Source of the DNA: SAR202 cluster bacterium bin22
GTDB lineage: Bacteria > Chloroflexota > Dehalococcoidia > Lucifugimonadales > UBA3495
Reading direction: 5' to 3'
Length of the DNA: 64,000 nucleotides
Assembly (NCBI GenBank): GCA_002238505.1
Contig: MPMM01000005.1
Coordinates: 1-64,000, forward strand
The translations under genes and the position numbers were made by a program. Shown one piece after another: positions 7,617 to 16,915 of the stretch. Position 1 is the first letter of the stretch, and each line of letters begins with the position of its first letter. Under the pieces are notes generated by a model, which worked only from the letters and a program-made list of their open reading frames with translations, searched no databases and had not been told where the DNA came from.

Positions 7617-8804
7617 CTAGCCCTGTGCCTGGTTCTGGGTTCTTACCGGCAGGCCGAAGATGTCGATGAAGCCGGCGGCGGCGGAGTGGTCGAACTGGTC
7701 GTCGCGGTCGTAGGTGGCCAGGCTGTAGTTATAAAGGGCGTTGGGAGCAGTGCGGCCCACTACGGTGCAGGTACCCTTGTGCAGCCTAACCCGCACGTCG
7801 CCGGTAACGTAGCGCTGGGTGCTGCCGATATAGGCGTCCATGTCCAGGCGGTGGTGGGTAAACCAGAGGCCGTTATAGACCATGTCGGCGTACTGCTGGG
7901 CAATCTGGACCTTGAGGCGGACCTGGTCTTTGCTGAGGGTGAGGGTTTCCAGGGCCTTGTGGGCGGCGTGCAGAGTCACCGCCGCAGGGGTTTCGTAAAC
8001 TTCCCTGGATTTGATGCCCACGAGGCGGTTTTCCACGTGGTCAACCCGGCCCACGCCGTGGCGACCTGCCACGGTATTCAGGTGTCGGATCAAATCCACC
8101 CCGTTCATGGTCTCGCCGTCCAGGGCCGTGGGAACACCCTCCACAAAGTGAATTTCCACGTAGGTGGGTTCGTCGGGGGCGCTGGCGACGGGTTCGGTCC
8201 AGTCATAGGCGTCTTCCGGCGGTTCCAGCCAGGGATCTTCGAGTTCACCGGCCTCGGCGCTGCGTCCCCACAGGTTTTCGTCCACGGAAAAACGGCTGCG
8301 GCTGGCATTGATGGGCAGGTTGCGGGCCTGGCCGTACTCGATTTCGTCCTCGCGGCTCATACCCCAGTCCCGTATGGGGGCTATGACTTTCAATTCGGGG
8401 GCCAGGGCTGCCACGCCCACGTCAATGCGGACCTGGTCGTTGCCTTTGCCGGTGCAACCGTGGGCAACAGCGTAAGCGCCCTCGGCCCGGGCGGCTTCAA
8501 CCAGGTAACGAGCAATGAGAGGCCGACCCAGGGCGGTGGCCAGCGGATACTGTTCCTCGTAGATGGCCCCGGCTTTGAGGGCGGGGAAGAGGAACTCGTT
8601 GACCAGGGTTTCCTTGCCGTCCACGGTCAGGGCCTTGGCCGCGCCCACCTGAATGGCACGCTGCCGAATGGACTCCAGGTCCACCATGCCCAGATCGATG
8701 GTCAGTGTGATGACATCGGCGCCGTACTGCTCCTGGAGCCAGGGTACAGCCACCGATGTATCCAGGCCTCCGCTATAGGCCAGGACGATTTTGTCGTTTG
8801 CCAT
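7617..8804 (-). CDS. argG: Argininosuccinate synthase
   Basis: This enzyme joins citrulline and aspartate with ATP to give argininosuccinate, the penultimate step of arginine synthesis in the cytoplasm. The length, 395 residues, is normal. AYSGGLDTSVAV at residues 9-20 is the N-type ATP pyrophosphatase P-loop. HGCTGKGNDQVR and ASRSRFSVDENLWGRS are signatures of the family. GGAGG precedes the ATG at a slightly long spacing. It is the most downstream arg gene in the minus-strand series argJ, argB, argD, argG; argC, argF and argH are not in the window. Confidence 0.97.
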   Translation of the reverse strand: MANDKIVLAYSGGLDTSVAVPWLQEQYGADVITLTIDLGMVDLESIRQRAIQVGAAKALTVDGKETLVNEFLFPALKAGAIYEEQYPLATALGRPLIARYLVEAARAEGAYAVAHGCTGKGNDQVRIDVGVAALAPELKVIAPIRDWGMSREDEIEYGQARNLPINASRSRFSVDENLWGRSAEAGELEDPWLEPPEDAYDWTEPVASAPDEPTYVEIHFVEGVPTALDGETMNGVDLIRHLNTVAGRHGVGRVDHVENRLVGIKSREVYETPAAVTLHAAHKALETLTLSKDQVRLKVQIAQQYADMVYNGLWFTHHRLDMDAYIGSTQRYVTGDVRVRLHKGTCTVVGRTAPNALYNYSLATYDRDDQFDHSAAAGFIDIFGLPVRTQNQAQG

Positions 8805-9147
8805 TGGTAGTGGTTTACCTCCGTGGTCTTGTCTGAAACGTAACTATCGGTCAGGTTTGGGCACTGATTTTGGCGGGAGCGTCCTATCCGAGGTTATGGG
8901 GGCTCCCGGCGAAAACGACAGGTGTGAGATCTAGATACCGGCTTCTGCAGGTATGACGGGTTTGATTACCTCCACGTCCGGTATTTGGACACGCGGCACT
9001 TGGACACCCTGCCGCCCAAAGGTACTAAGAAACTATCTCAAAATTATTCAAGGCAGGGCATTGGGCAAAATGCGACAGCAAAAGAGATTGCTCTTCACCC
9101 CATCCTAACCTTCCCCCGTCAAGGGGGAAGGGATTTTGAGATAGTCT
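8805..9147. other. Non-coding spacer between argD and argG
   Basis: No gene is supported here. The region may hold the argG promoter on the minus strand. Its argD-proximal part contains an inverted-repeat unit (9032-9145) and a copy of the repeat CCTAACCTTCCCCCGTCAAG with its complementary half. A 74-codon plus-strand frame over these repeats looks spurious. Confidence 0.6.
9032..9145. repeat. 114-base unit with perfect 13-base terminal inverted repeats
   Basis: ACTATCTCAAAAT at 9032-9044 and ATTTTGAGATAGT at 9133-9145 are exact reverse complements. The enclosed sequence has no gene but carries a palindromic GC-rich repeat. The form is that of a miniature inverted-repeat element. No clear flanking target duplication can be recognised, so the mobile nature is inferred. 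Confidence 0.45.
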
Positions 9148-10347
9148 CTAAATTTTCTCCAGGGCCTGTTCCAGCCGGCCTACACCCTCGTCAATCTCGG
9201 CGGGCGTGATGTTCAGGGGAGGCATGAACCGGATGGTGTTAGGGCGCGGGCCGTTGAGCAGCAGTCCGGCCTCGTTGCAATTGGACAGAACCTGGCCGGA
9301 AATGGCATCGTCGAAGTCCATGGCGGCCAGCAGGCCCTTGCCGCGCACCTCGGAAACGAAGGAGAAGCGTCCCTTCACATCATTGAGCCGTCCCAGCAGG
9401 TGAGATTCCATCTGCTTTACGTGGCCGGGTATGTCGTTGTCGATAAGGAATTTGGTTCCGGCGTAACCTGCGGCGGTGGTCAGGGCGTTGCCGCCGAAGG
9501 TGGAACCGTGGTCCCCGGGCACCAGGGCCTGGCAGTGAGCCTTGGACAGGAAGGCGCCGATGGGCACGCCGTAACCCAGCCCCTTGGCCAGGGTCATGAC
9601 GTCGGGCTCAACGTCGTACTCCTGGTAGCCGAATAGACTTCCCAGCCGCCCCATTCCGGTCTGGACTTCGTCCAGGATCAGCAGTATGCCCTGGCTGTCG
9701 CACCACTGGCGCAGACGCTGGAGGTAGTCGTCGTCGGGAATTACGACCCCCGCTTCACCCTGAACCGGTTCTACCATCACGGCTGCAGTCCGGTCTGAGG
9801 TGGCGTTCATCACGCCTTCCACGTCGTTGTAGTCCACGTGGACAAAGCCCGGCAGCAGGGGAGCGAAGTTCTCCTGGTAGTGGGGCTGTCCGGTGGCGGC
9901 AACGGTGGCCTGGGTGCGACCATGGAAGGAGTTGAAGGCCGTGATGATTTCGTAAGCGCCGTCGCGGTTAAGCTTGCCGTAACGGCGGGCCAGCTTCATT
10001 GCGCCCTCAACAGCCTCGGCGCCGCTGTTTCCGAAGAAAACCAGGTCGAGGCAGCTATTCTCAATCAGCATCTCGGCAAGCTGCAGTTGCGGCACGGTGT
10101 AAAACTGGTTGGAAGTCTGCAACAGCGTTCCGGCCTGCTCGGCAATGGCCTGGGTAATGGCCGGATGGCTGTGGCCCAACTGGTTAACAGCCCAGCCAGC
10201 TACGAAGTCCAGGTATTCCTTGCCGTCGGCGTCCCAGACCCGGGTGCCTTCGCCTCGGACGATTACCACGGGCTGGCGGCGCACCGTCTGCGCGTAGTAT
10301 TGGTTTTCGATGGCGATCCATTCGCTGCTGCTCTTGCCAGTGGTCAT
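9148..10347 (-). CDS. argD: Acetylornithine/succinyldiaminopimelate aminotransferase
   Basis: This class III aminotransferase of 399 residues converts N-acetylglutamate semialdehyde to N-acetylornithine. Readable signatures are FFGNSGAEAVEGAMKLARRY, the LILDEVQTGMGRLGSLF motif with the PLP Asp, MTLAKGLGYGVPIGA with the PLP Lys, and GSTFGGNALTTAAG. The ATG overlaps the stop of the upstream UPF0182 gene as ATGA, so translation of the two is probably coupled. The surrounding argB, argJ and argG support the arginine assignment over other class III enzymes. Confidence 0.94.
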   Translation of the reverse strand: MTTGKSSSEWIAIENQYYAQTVRRQPVVIVRGEGTRVWDADGKEYLDFVAGWAVNQLGHSHPAITQAIAEQAGTLLQTSNQFYTVPQLQLAEMLIENSCLDLVFFGNSGAEAVEGAMKLARRYGKLNRDGAYEIITAFNSFHGRTQATVAATGQPHYQENFAPLLPGFVHVDYNDVEGVMNATSDRTAAVMVEPVQGEAGVVIPDDDYLQRLRQWCDSQGILLILDEVQTGMGRLGSLFGYQEYDVEPDVMTLAKGLGYGVPIGAFLSKAHCQALVPGDHGSTFGGNALTTAAGYAGTKFLIDNDIPGHVKQMESHLLGRLNDVKGRFSFVSEVRGKGLLAAMDFDDAISGQVLSNCNEAGLLLNGPRPNTIRFMPPLNITPAEIDEGVGRLEQALEKI

Positions 10348-13085
10348 GGTGAGTTACCTCCCAAGGTGTCACGTAGATTTTGCAGGGACCTTTCCAGGTC
10401 CTCGAGAGCTTCTCCAAGCTCTCCGATTGTTGCCTCCATTTGTTCCAGTTGCTCCGACTGGTCCGGGGTAATTGCTCCGACACCAATACCCCCAATCCTG
10501 CCTTCCCCATTGATGGAGGAAGGGACTAAATCGGAGCCGGTCAGGCGGGCCACGCCTTCCGCCATGGTGTCGGCCATCACCAGGTTCGTGTTGTCAGCAA
10601 GTATAACCTTTTTCAGTTCGGGAAAGTCCAGAAATTCCGACTGCAGATACAGGGGTTCAACGTACACTATTGTATCAGCAATGGGTATGGCCAACAGGCG
10701 CCCCCGAATTATCTCGGAACCGGCGCCCTGCCACAAGGTGAAGAGCTGGGAAAAGTCCTGGTCGTTTTCGATGCGGGCTTCCACCTGGCTGGGGCCGTCT
10801 ATCTGCCGGTCGTCGGGGAGATGGTAGGCACGAAGCTGGCCATAGTAGGGAAGATCGCTTCGGGCCACCAGCAGGCCTACCAGGTTCTTTTTCTGACCCG
10901 CAGGAGAGAAGGGCATCTGGACTACGAACTCCTCCTTCTCCTCGCCTGGCAGACGCAGGAGCAGGTATGAGGGGGTTACCCGCACGCCGTCTTTACCCAG
11001 CCTGGTCTCCAGGGGGATGTCCCATTGTTCCGCCTGGTTAAAGAAGACCTGGGAATCGGTAACGTGGTAGCGCAGGTAGGTATCGGCCTGGGCGGAAAAG
11101 AGGGTAATTGGGTACCGGATGTGGGGTCGAAGATCTTCGGGCATTTCCTCGAAGGGCTTGAACAAGGTGGGAAGAGCTTCGCGGTACATGTTCAACAGGG
11201 GCTCGTCAGGATCCATAACGTAGAGGTCCACGTCCCCGCTGTAGGCGTTAATCACCGCCTTGATGCTGTTGCGGATGTAGTTGAAGCCCCGCTCGGAGGG
11301 GGTGGAATAGGGATAACCGTCGGAGAAGGTGTAAGCGTCCTGGATCCACCACAGTTGGCCTGATTCATCCAGCACCGGATAGGGGTCCCGGTCCAGCTTC
11401 AGGAAGGGGGCAATGGCCTTTACCCGGTCACCCACGTGGCGGTAGAACTGGACCCGGCTTCCCTCGGTCACCTGGTCACTGAGAAGAATGTTGATGTCCC
11501 TGAACTTCAGGGCGTACAGCATGCGGCGAAAGAAGGAATCGAGGGGAACACCGCCGTCCCCGTCGTAGTTCCAGGTGGCGGAGCCGGGGTTAACTTCGCT
11601 CATTCCGCTGTTGACGATGGTAAATTCGATGCCCGATTCGCCGTAATAGACCTCGGGGCGGGTCACGGGCAACTCACCCTTGATGGGTATGTCCTGGATG
11701 AAATACTCTGGCCGGCCTTCGCCCAAGGTGTAGCCGGTGGCAGGGGTCATGGAAACGCCATAGCCGTGGGTGTACTGAAGGCGCTGGTTCACCCAGTTCT
11801 GGGCATCGCCGGGCAGATTTTCCGGGTCCAGTTCGCGGGCGGCTATAAGCACCTGCTGCACCTTGCCGTCCACCAGGTAGCGGTCCGAGTCCATGTTCAG
11901 GAAATTGTAGTAAAGCTCCATGAACTGAAGCTGGTTGTAGGCATCCTGCAGGGGGGCCGCGTCCCAGAGGCGAATGCCCTCGATGGTGCTCCGGTTCTGT
12001 TCCACCGCCTCAACGGTAAGCGACTCAGCAGCGGGGTATTGCACTTCTTCCACACCATCCAGACCGTAGGCGGCGCGGGTGGCATCTATGTTGCGCTGGA
12101 TGTAGGGCTGTTCGCGGGCAAACTCGTCGGGGTTGACCCGAAAACGCTGGAAGAGGGTGGGGTAGAGAATCCCGGCCAGCAGGAACATTATCAGCCAGAG
12201 ACTGAAGGCGCCTGCCATGAGCCGAAGCCCGACATAGCGAATGCTGACGCCAAAGCCCACCGCCGCCAGCAAAGCTATGCCGGCGAGGAACCAGAAAACG
12301 GGAATGCGGGCGTTTACATCGGTGTAGGTGGCTCCGATAACCACGCCACCCTCGGAGAGAACCAGTTCGTAAATGTTGATGACATGATGCAGGGCCAGAA
12401 CCAGCATCAGCCATATGCCCAGGGCTGCAATGTGCCGCAGGGTGCGCGGAGCGATGACAAAGTTAAGGCCACGCAGGATGTAAATGAAACCGTGGAGACC
12501 CACCGCAACTCCTATGGAAGTTATGCAGAGGGCCAGCAGCCACCCCTGAGAGGCCCGCATGACCTGCAGGCCAACCGCATAGAAGGTGACATCGCGGCCA
12601 AACTGGGGGTCGATAATGCCGAAGGGCGACTGGTTGAGCAGCAGGATTACCAGTTCCCAGTGCTGGACTGCCTGGGAGCCAAAGACCAGCCCGCATACCA
12701 GGATGGAGGTGTAAATGAACACCTGCATCAAGGCCAGGCACAGCCGGAGAAAGTCGGGGGGCAGGGGACGGGAAATGGGTCCCATTGCCAGGGGAAGGGC
12801 GACGTAAATGTTGAGGGAAATAATCGTTGACGCCAGCAGGCCGGGAATAAGGAACAGCCCCGCCCGTACGAAGGTTATGTAAAGGTAAGGGCGACCGTAA
12901 CCAAGCTGGTCGTGCCAGATGTAGTCTGCATAGACGCCAACGGGATACCACAACGCCGCCAGGGCCAGGCCCGCCACGATCAATATCAGGAACCCGCGAC
13001 GGAATAATGCGTAAGAGCCGGCGGAAAGCCCCGGCAGCGGTGGGCCGGGTACTGGGTCGCCGTCGTTAATCAGGTCGTGGTTCAC
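10344..13085 (-). CDS. UPF0182-family multi-pass membrane protein
   Basis: This is a 913-residue member of UPF0182 (COG1615), whose function is not established. The first ~340 residues hold about seven hydrophobic helices. A large soluble part follows with family features such as YIQRNIDATRAAYGLD, VQQVLIAARELDPENLP, YTHGYGVSMTPATG and PEYYGE-type segments. It ends in a coiled-coil tail (EQLEQMEATIGELGEALEDLERSLQNL). Around residues 850-872 the stretch LVPSSINGEGRIGGIGVG looks like an in-frame insertion of a palindromic intergenic repeat. The four-base overlap with argD places it within the arginine cluster, but no role in that pathway is known. Confidence 0.9.
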   Translation of the reverse strand: MNHDLINDGDPVPGPPLPGLSAGSYALFRRGFLILIVAGLALAALWYPVGVYADYIWHDQLGYGRPYLYITFVRAGLFLIPGLLASTIISLNIYVALPLAMGPISRPLPPDFLRLCLALMQVFIYTSILVCGLVFGSQAVQHWELVILLLNQSPFGIIDPQFGRDVTFYAVGLQVMRASQGWLLALCITSIGVAVGLHGFIYILRGLNFVIAPRTLRHIAALGIWLMLVLALHHVINIYELVLSEGGVVIGATYTDVNARIPVFWFLAGIALLAAVGFGVSIRYVGLRLMAGAFSLWLIMFLLAGILYPTLFQRFRVNPDEFAREQPYIQRNIDATRAAYGLDGVEEVQYPAAESLTVEAVEQNRSTIEGIRLWDAAPLQDAYNQLQFMELYYNFLNMDSDRYLVDGKVQQVLIAARELDPENLPGDAQNWVNQRLQYTHGYGVSMTPATGYTLGEGRPEYFIQDIPIKGELPVTRPEVYYGESGIEFTIVNSGMSEVNPGSATWNYDGDGGVPLDSFFRRMLYALKFRDINILLSDQVTEGSRVQFYRHVGDRVKAIAPFLKLDRDPYPVLDESGQLWWIQDAYTFSDGYPYSTPSERGFNYIRNSIKAVINAYSGDVDLYVMDPDEPLLNMYREALPTLFKPFEEMPEDLRPHIRYPITLFSAQADTYLRYHVTDSQVFFNQAEQWDIPLETRLGKDGVRVTPSYLLLRLPGEEKEEFVVQMPFSPAGQKKNLVGLLVARSDLPYYGQLRAYHLPDDRQIDGPSQVEARIENDQDFSQLFTLWQGAGSEIIRGRLLAIPIADTIVYVEPLYLQSEFLDFPELKKVILADNTNLVMADTMAEGVARLTGSDLVPSSINGEGRIGGIGVGAITPDQSEQLEQMEATIGELGEALEDLERSLQNLRDTLGGNSP
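10468..10535. repeat. Palindromic repeat inside the UPF0182 coding sequence
   Basis: The sequence resembles the intergenic CCTAACCTTCCCCC type element and encodes a Gly/Pro/Ser-rich insert in frame near the protein's C-terminus. The call rests on visual similarity to the copy near 9096-9135 and is uncertain in extent. Confidence 0.4.
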
Positions 13086-13586
13086 AAACAGTTGCCTTGA
13101 GTGTCATTAGCGGAAGTCCGGCTGCGGGATGGGTCGGAATAAAGCGCGAGATGTCGGGTCCGGGGCTATTGACCGGTCCAAGTGGCGGAGCAACGGCTGG
13201 GGCCGGCCAGGGATTGCCACCCTCCAGGGGTTGTCGTCAAATTAATCCTTCCTGATGGTTGGGTATCGGGTGTAAACAGGCGATATACCAGAGTCCTGGT
13301 ATATCGCTGAGCATATCACCCCTTCTTACGACGGATCTGGATTCCGGCTTTCGCCGGAAAGACGAAACTCTGCTTTTGACGAGACACCCTAATACCTTAA
13401 CGTGGGTCAGACAGGAATCCAGGTACATTGCCCCGGTTGGCCAGGTATCGGGCGCTTCCTCTCCGGATACCGGCTCTTGTCCCAATGACGGGTCAGGCAC
13501 TGGAGGCGCAATCCAGTTCTGAAGGGTTGCCGGGCGCTGGCCGGATTAGGCGAACGATGAACGACCCAGGAGAATAAGCGCCTCTC
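13086..13586. other. 500-base spacer with dispersed repeat
   Basis: No gene is supported. The region carries one TGGATTCCGGCTTTCGCCGG palindrome (about 13330-13355), a unit of the larger dispersed element found at 25071, 37993 and 55972, and a palindromic ATACCAG...CTGGTAT near 13284-13303. The overlapping open frames of ~87 codons on both strands read across these repeats and show no protein-like character. Confidence 0.6.
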
Positions 13587-14384
13587 TTACCCCAGTATTC
13601 GGGTGCCGCCTCCCTCGCCTTCCAGGCATTTCAGCAGAACGCCGGGCACCCGGCCGTCCACTATGTCGGCCACCGGCGCGCTTTCCAGGGCCCGGACGCA
13701 GGCCTCCAGCTTGGGAATCATGCCGCCGCGAACGATGTCGGAGTTAAGCAGCAAGCTGGCCCGGCGACGGTCCAGGCGGGCCATAACGCGGCCGTTGCCA
13801 TCCATCACGCCGGCAACGTCGGTAAGGAAAATCAGGTGCTGCGAGCCCAGGGCGTGGGCCAGTTCCCCGGCAACAGTATCGCCGTTGATGTTCAGGGCGC
13901 CGCCAGCATGTTCGGAACCGTCCCGCTCCTGCATGGCCAGGGGGGCCAGCATAGGAATGTAGCCTCCGTCGAGCACGGCGTTTATTGGCTCGGGATTGAC
14001 GCGGGTAATTTCGCCCACGTATCCCAGGTCGGGATTGGCGACACGGGCTTCGAGGATACCGGCATCTATGCCGCTCATGCCCAGGACCCGGGCGCCCAGG
14101 CCATGCATGATGCTGACCAGTTCCTTGTTGACCAGGCCGGTCAGGACCGCCACCACGATGTCGAGGCTGTCGGCGTCGGTGACGCGCAGGCCATTGACGA
14201 ACCGGGGAGCAATGCCCTGGCGCTGCATCCAGTTGGAGATAACGGGGCCGCCACCGTGGACTACCACCACATCGCGGCCCTGCTGCTGCAACGCTACCAG
14301 GTCCTTCAGGCTGGTGTCGTTATTTCCAAGGGTGCTGCCCCCGATTTTTACAACTATGGGCGGTTTTGAATCCCGGTCGGACAC
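13587..14384 (-). CDS. argB: Acetylglutamate kinase
   Basis: This kinase phosphorylates N-acetylglutamate, the second step of arginine synthesis and usually the feedback-controlled one. The protein has 265 residues. PPIVVKIGGSTL, VVVHGGGP and FVNGLRVTD near the N-terminus are the phosphate and substrate loops; NINGDTVAGELA and FLTDVAGVMD follow. It lacks the extra N-terminal helix typical of strongly arginine-inhibited hexameric forms, but regulation cannot be judged from that alone. The start is GTG at 14384 with GGAGG upstream. It lies 162 bases downstream of argJ. Confidence 0.96.
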   Translation of the reverse strand: MSDRDSKPPIVVKIGGSTLGNNDTSLKDLVALQQQGRDVVVVHGGGPVISNWMQRQGIAPRFVNGLRVTDADSLDIVVAVLTGLVNKELVSIMHGLGARVLGMSGIDAGILEARVANPDLGYVGEITRVNPEPINAVLDGGYIPMLAPLAMQERDGSEHAGGALNINGDTVAGELAHALGSQHLIFLTDVAGVMDGNGRVMARLDRRRASLLLNSDIVRGGMIPKLEACVRALESAPVADIVDGRVPGVLLKCLEGEGGGTRILG

Positions 14385-14546
14385 TCCAACCTCCGGGTTG
14401 GGTCAAATATATCTGGCAGGAAACTTAAGAATCCCCCCAACTCTTGGCGTACGCTACGCTGGGAGGATTAAAGTTTCGGTTTTCAGGCAACCTGTGCGCA
14501 GCCTTACCGCCGCCGGCATTCCCGAAAGAAGGGGCGGCGCATCACC

Positions 14547-15767
14547 TCAGGTGGTGTAGGCGCTGTTGATAATCACGTATTCCTCGGTAAGGTCACAGCC
14601 CCAGGCGGTGGCCTGGCCGTCTCCCAAATGCAATTGCAGCCGGAAAGTTACCTCGGGCTGTTTCATCAACGAGACAACGGCATCCCGATGGAATGGAATG
14701 GGTTTGCCCGCCTCCATGATGCACACACCATTAATGAAGAGGTCCACCTTCTCCTCTTCAGCAGCGGCGCCACTGCGTCCAAGGGCCATCATGAGCCTGC
14801 CCCAGTTTGGGTCAGTACCGTAAACTGCCGATTTGACCAGGTTCGAAGAAGCTACGGTTCTGGCGGCCAGCCGGGCATCGTCGGTATTGGCGGCCCCGTC
14901 CACTTCAACCACTATCAGGTGGGATGCTCCCTCACCGTCGCGGGCCAGTTCCCGGGTCAAGTAAGTGCAGACCCGACGCAGGGCTTCCATGAAAGCCTCG
15001 CCGGCCATCGTGCCTCCGGTGATGGGGTGATTGTGGGCGGCGCCGTTGGCCAACACCAAGACGGTGTCGTTGGTGCTGCTGTCGCCGTCCACGCTGAGCA
15101 TATTGTAGGTCTCGTCAGCAACCTGGCTGAGGCATTGCTGCAGGAAGGCTGGCTCCACCGCGGCGTCAGTGGTCAGGAAAGACAGCATGGTGGCCATATT
15201 CGGGTGGATCATGCCGGAACCCTTGGCGATGCCACCGAGGTGGATCTGGCATTCGTCAACCACGAAGGAGACGGCAAGTTCCTTGGGGCGGGTGTCGGTG
15301 GTCATGATTGCCCTGGCCATGTCGGGACCGCCATTGCCGTGAAGCTCTATCTGGTCCAGTCCGTCACGAATCAACGCCATGGGAAGCTCTACGCCGATGA
15401 TGCCGGTGCTGCAGACCAGGACTTCCTCGGGGCTGACCCCGGTCTTAAGCGCCGCCAGTCGAGTCATTTCCACTGCATCGATGTAGCCCTGCTCTCCGAC
15501 ACAGGTATTGGCGATTCCCGCGTTTACGATGAGTCCACGCAAGGGTACGCCCTGGGCCAGCCGTTCCTGGTTCACCGTAACGGTAGAAGACCTGACCGCG
15601 CTTTTGGTGAAGACTCCGGCAGCGGCGCAGGGGAGTTCCGAGAGCAGAACGCAAAGGTCCAGCTTGTCCTCGGCGAAAGTCTTCAGGCCCGCGTAAGTTG
15701 CTCCGGCCATGAACCCCTGAGGGGTGGTAATGGTCCCACCGTCAACAAACTCAATCTCACCGGCCAT
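14547..15767 (-). CDS. argJ: Bifunctional ornithine acetyltransferase / N-acetylglutamate synthase
   Basis: ArgJ moves the acetyl group from N-acetylornithine to glutamate and so makes the arginine pathway cyclic. The 406-residue protein cleaves itself at the conserved Ala-Thr in HPNMATMLSF, and the Thr becomes the nucleophile of the beta chain. GSGMIHPNMATML and the C-terminal GRSGAAAEEEKVDLFINGV are clear family features. A GGGGG site precedes the ATG at 15767. It is the first gene of the minus-strand arginine series. Whether it is bifunctional or only monofunctional is not decidable from sequence. Confidence 0.95.
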   Translation of the reverse strand: MAGEIEFVDGGTITTPQGFMAGATYAGLKTFAEDKLDLCVLLSELPCAAAGVFTKSAVRSSTVTVNQERLAQGVPLRGLIVNAGIANTCVGEQGYIDAVEMTRLAALKTGVSPEEVLVCSTGIIGVELPMALIRDGLDQIELHGNGGPDMARAIMTTDTRPKELAVSFVVDECQIHLGGIAKGSGMIHPNMATMLSFLTTDAAVEPAFLQQCLSQVADETYNMLSVDGDSSTNDTVLVLANGAAHNHPITGGTMAGEAFMEALRRVCTYLTRELARDGEGASHLIVVEVDGAANTDDARLAARTVASSNLVKSAVYGTDPNWGRLMMALGRSGAAAEEEKVDLFINGVCIMEAGKPIPFHRDAVVSLMKQPEVTFRLQLHLGDGQATAWGCDLTEEYVIINSAYTT

Positions 15768-15889
15768 GAACGACGCCCCCTAAGAAAAGTCGCGTTTTTC
15801 AGCAGGCGAAAAGTATAACACAGCGGCCCAAGGCAAGACAGTTTGAGGGGAAGGGTTTTAGGCCCTTCGATTGTCGGTGGCAACTCCTC

Positions 15890-16345
15890 GGGTCCGTTCG
15901 TAGTGAGCTTGGAGAACCATTCCGTGCGGCCCTTCGACGGGCTCAGGGCGAACGTAGGGGCGGGTTTCAAACCCGCCCCTACGTGAAAAAGGGTGAATTT
16001 CGTTTTTTCCCGTTATTTCCTTTCATTTCCTGTTGTTTTGTAGCTGGGGATGGGGGCAGATGACAGGTTGATGAAAGGGTGTTTCCCTCATCTTTTGCCC
16101 CTTTCCCAATGGGCGAAGGGGGAATTCTGACAGGGGTTGACGGGACAAGGTTTCTGTTATGGATGTTAGAGCCTCCGGTTTTGGCCAGGATGACAGGGGT
16201 TATTGGCGACAGGGTTTGTGCCCGGGCGGATGGTCCTTTGCTGTTATTGTCTGTTAATGGTAGGGGCGGGTTATCCAGGGTGGGAAGGGGGTGGTGTCAG
16301 TGGGGGGAGATGGCTTGTGCCGTGGGGTATGACTGCAGGAAGGAT
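15890..16345. repeat. Repeat-rich spacer upstream of argJ
   Basis: No gene is supported. CTTCGACGGGCTCAGGGC lies near 15934 and GGCGGGTTTCAAACCCGCCC near 15959. A palindromic CCTTTCCCAATGGGCGAAGG unit lies near 16100. The argJ promoter is presumably in 15768-15890, but I see no clear consensus. Confidence 0.6.
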
Positions 16346-16700
16346 TTGAGGCCCTTCGGCAAGCTCAGGGCGACATGACTTATGAGTTGGGGGGTCTGCA
16401 GCATCCCGCAAAGCGAGTTTCGGGCCTGTAGCTGGACAGTTGGGAAGAATTTGAGGCCCTTCGGCAAGCTCAGGGCGACATGACTTATGGGTTGGGGGGT
16501 CTGCAGCATCTCGCAAAGCGAGTTTCGGGCCTGTAGCTGGACAGTTGGGAAGAATTTGAGGCCCTTCGACAAGCTCAGGGCGACATGACTTATGGGTTGG
16601 GGGGTCTGCAGCATCTCGCAAAGCGAGTTTCGGGCCTGTTGCCGGGCAGTTGGGAAGGTTTTAAGGCCCTTCGGCAGGCTCAGGGATGCATTGACTTGTG
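16345..16700. repeat. Tandem repeat, 105-base period, about 3.4 copies
   Basis: The unit begins with GAGGCCCTTCGGCAAGCTCA at 16348 and recurs at 16453 and 16558, with a diverged fourth start at 16663; the spacing is 105 bases each time. Within the unit are GACATGACTTATGGGTTGGG and GCAAAGCGAGTTTCGGGCC. Copies 1-3 are nearly identical. Open frames on the minus strand repeat the same peptide three times and look like by-products of the repeat. Units this long, directly adjoining and without spacers, do not form a CRISPR. Confidence 0.85.
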
Positions 16701-16876
16701 GGTGGCGGGGTGGGGCAGGTTTGAAACCCGCCCCTACGGTGAGCGGGGGTGTCGCGTTTGGAGAGTTTCTCCTTTAGCGTGGTTCCCTGCAAGTTCGGAG
16801 TTCCCGCCGGCGCGGGGAAGGACGGCGTTTGGCCGAAGCTGAAATGGGATGGGTCTTTGTGTAGAGCGAGTCGCCG

Positions 16877-16904
16877 TTGACAATGCAGGGCGGGTCTCTA
16901 TAAT
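16877..16904 (+). promoter_or_regulatory. Consensus sigma70-type promoter, near-leaderless
   Basis: TTGACA at 16877-16882 and TATAAT at 16899-16904 are both perfect, with a 16-base spacer. Transcription would begin near 16911, only about five bases before the ATG at 16916. No ribosome site is visible, so the mRNA is predicted to be leaderless. Confidence 0.75.
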
Positions 16905-16915
16905 TCACTGGCATT

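Noticed and set aside
13237-13522. Open frames on both strands between argB and the UPF0182 gene
   Set aside because: They read across repeat palindromes, lack ribosome sites and show no recognisable protein pattern.
16345-16700. Possible CRISPR array
   Set aside because: The unit is 105 bases, directly adjoining, nearly identical along its whole length, and has no unique spacers or cas genes nearby.
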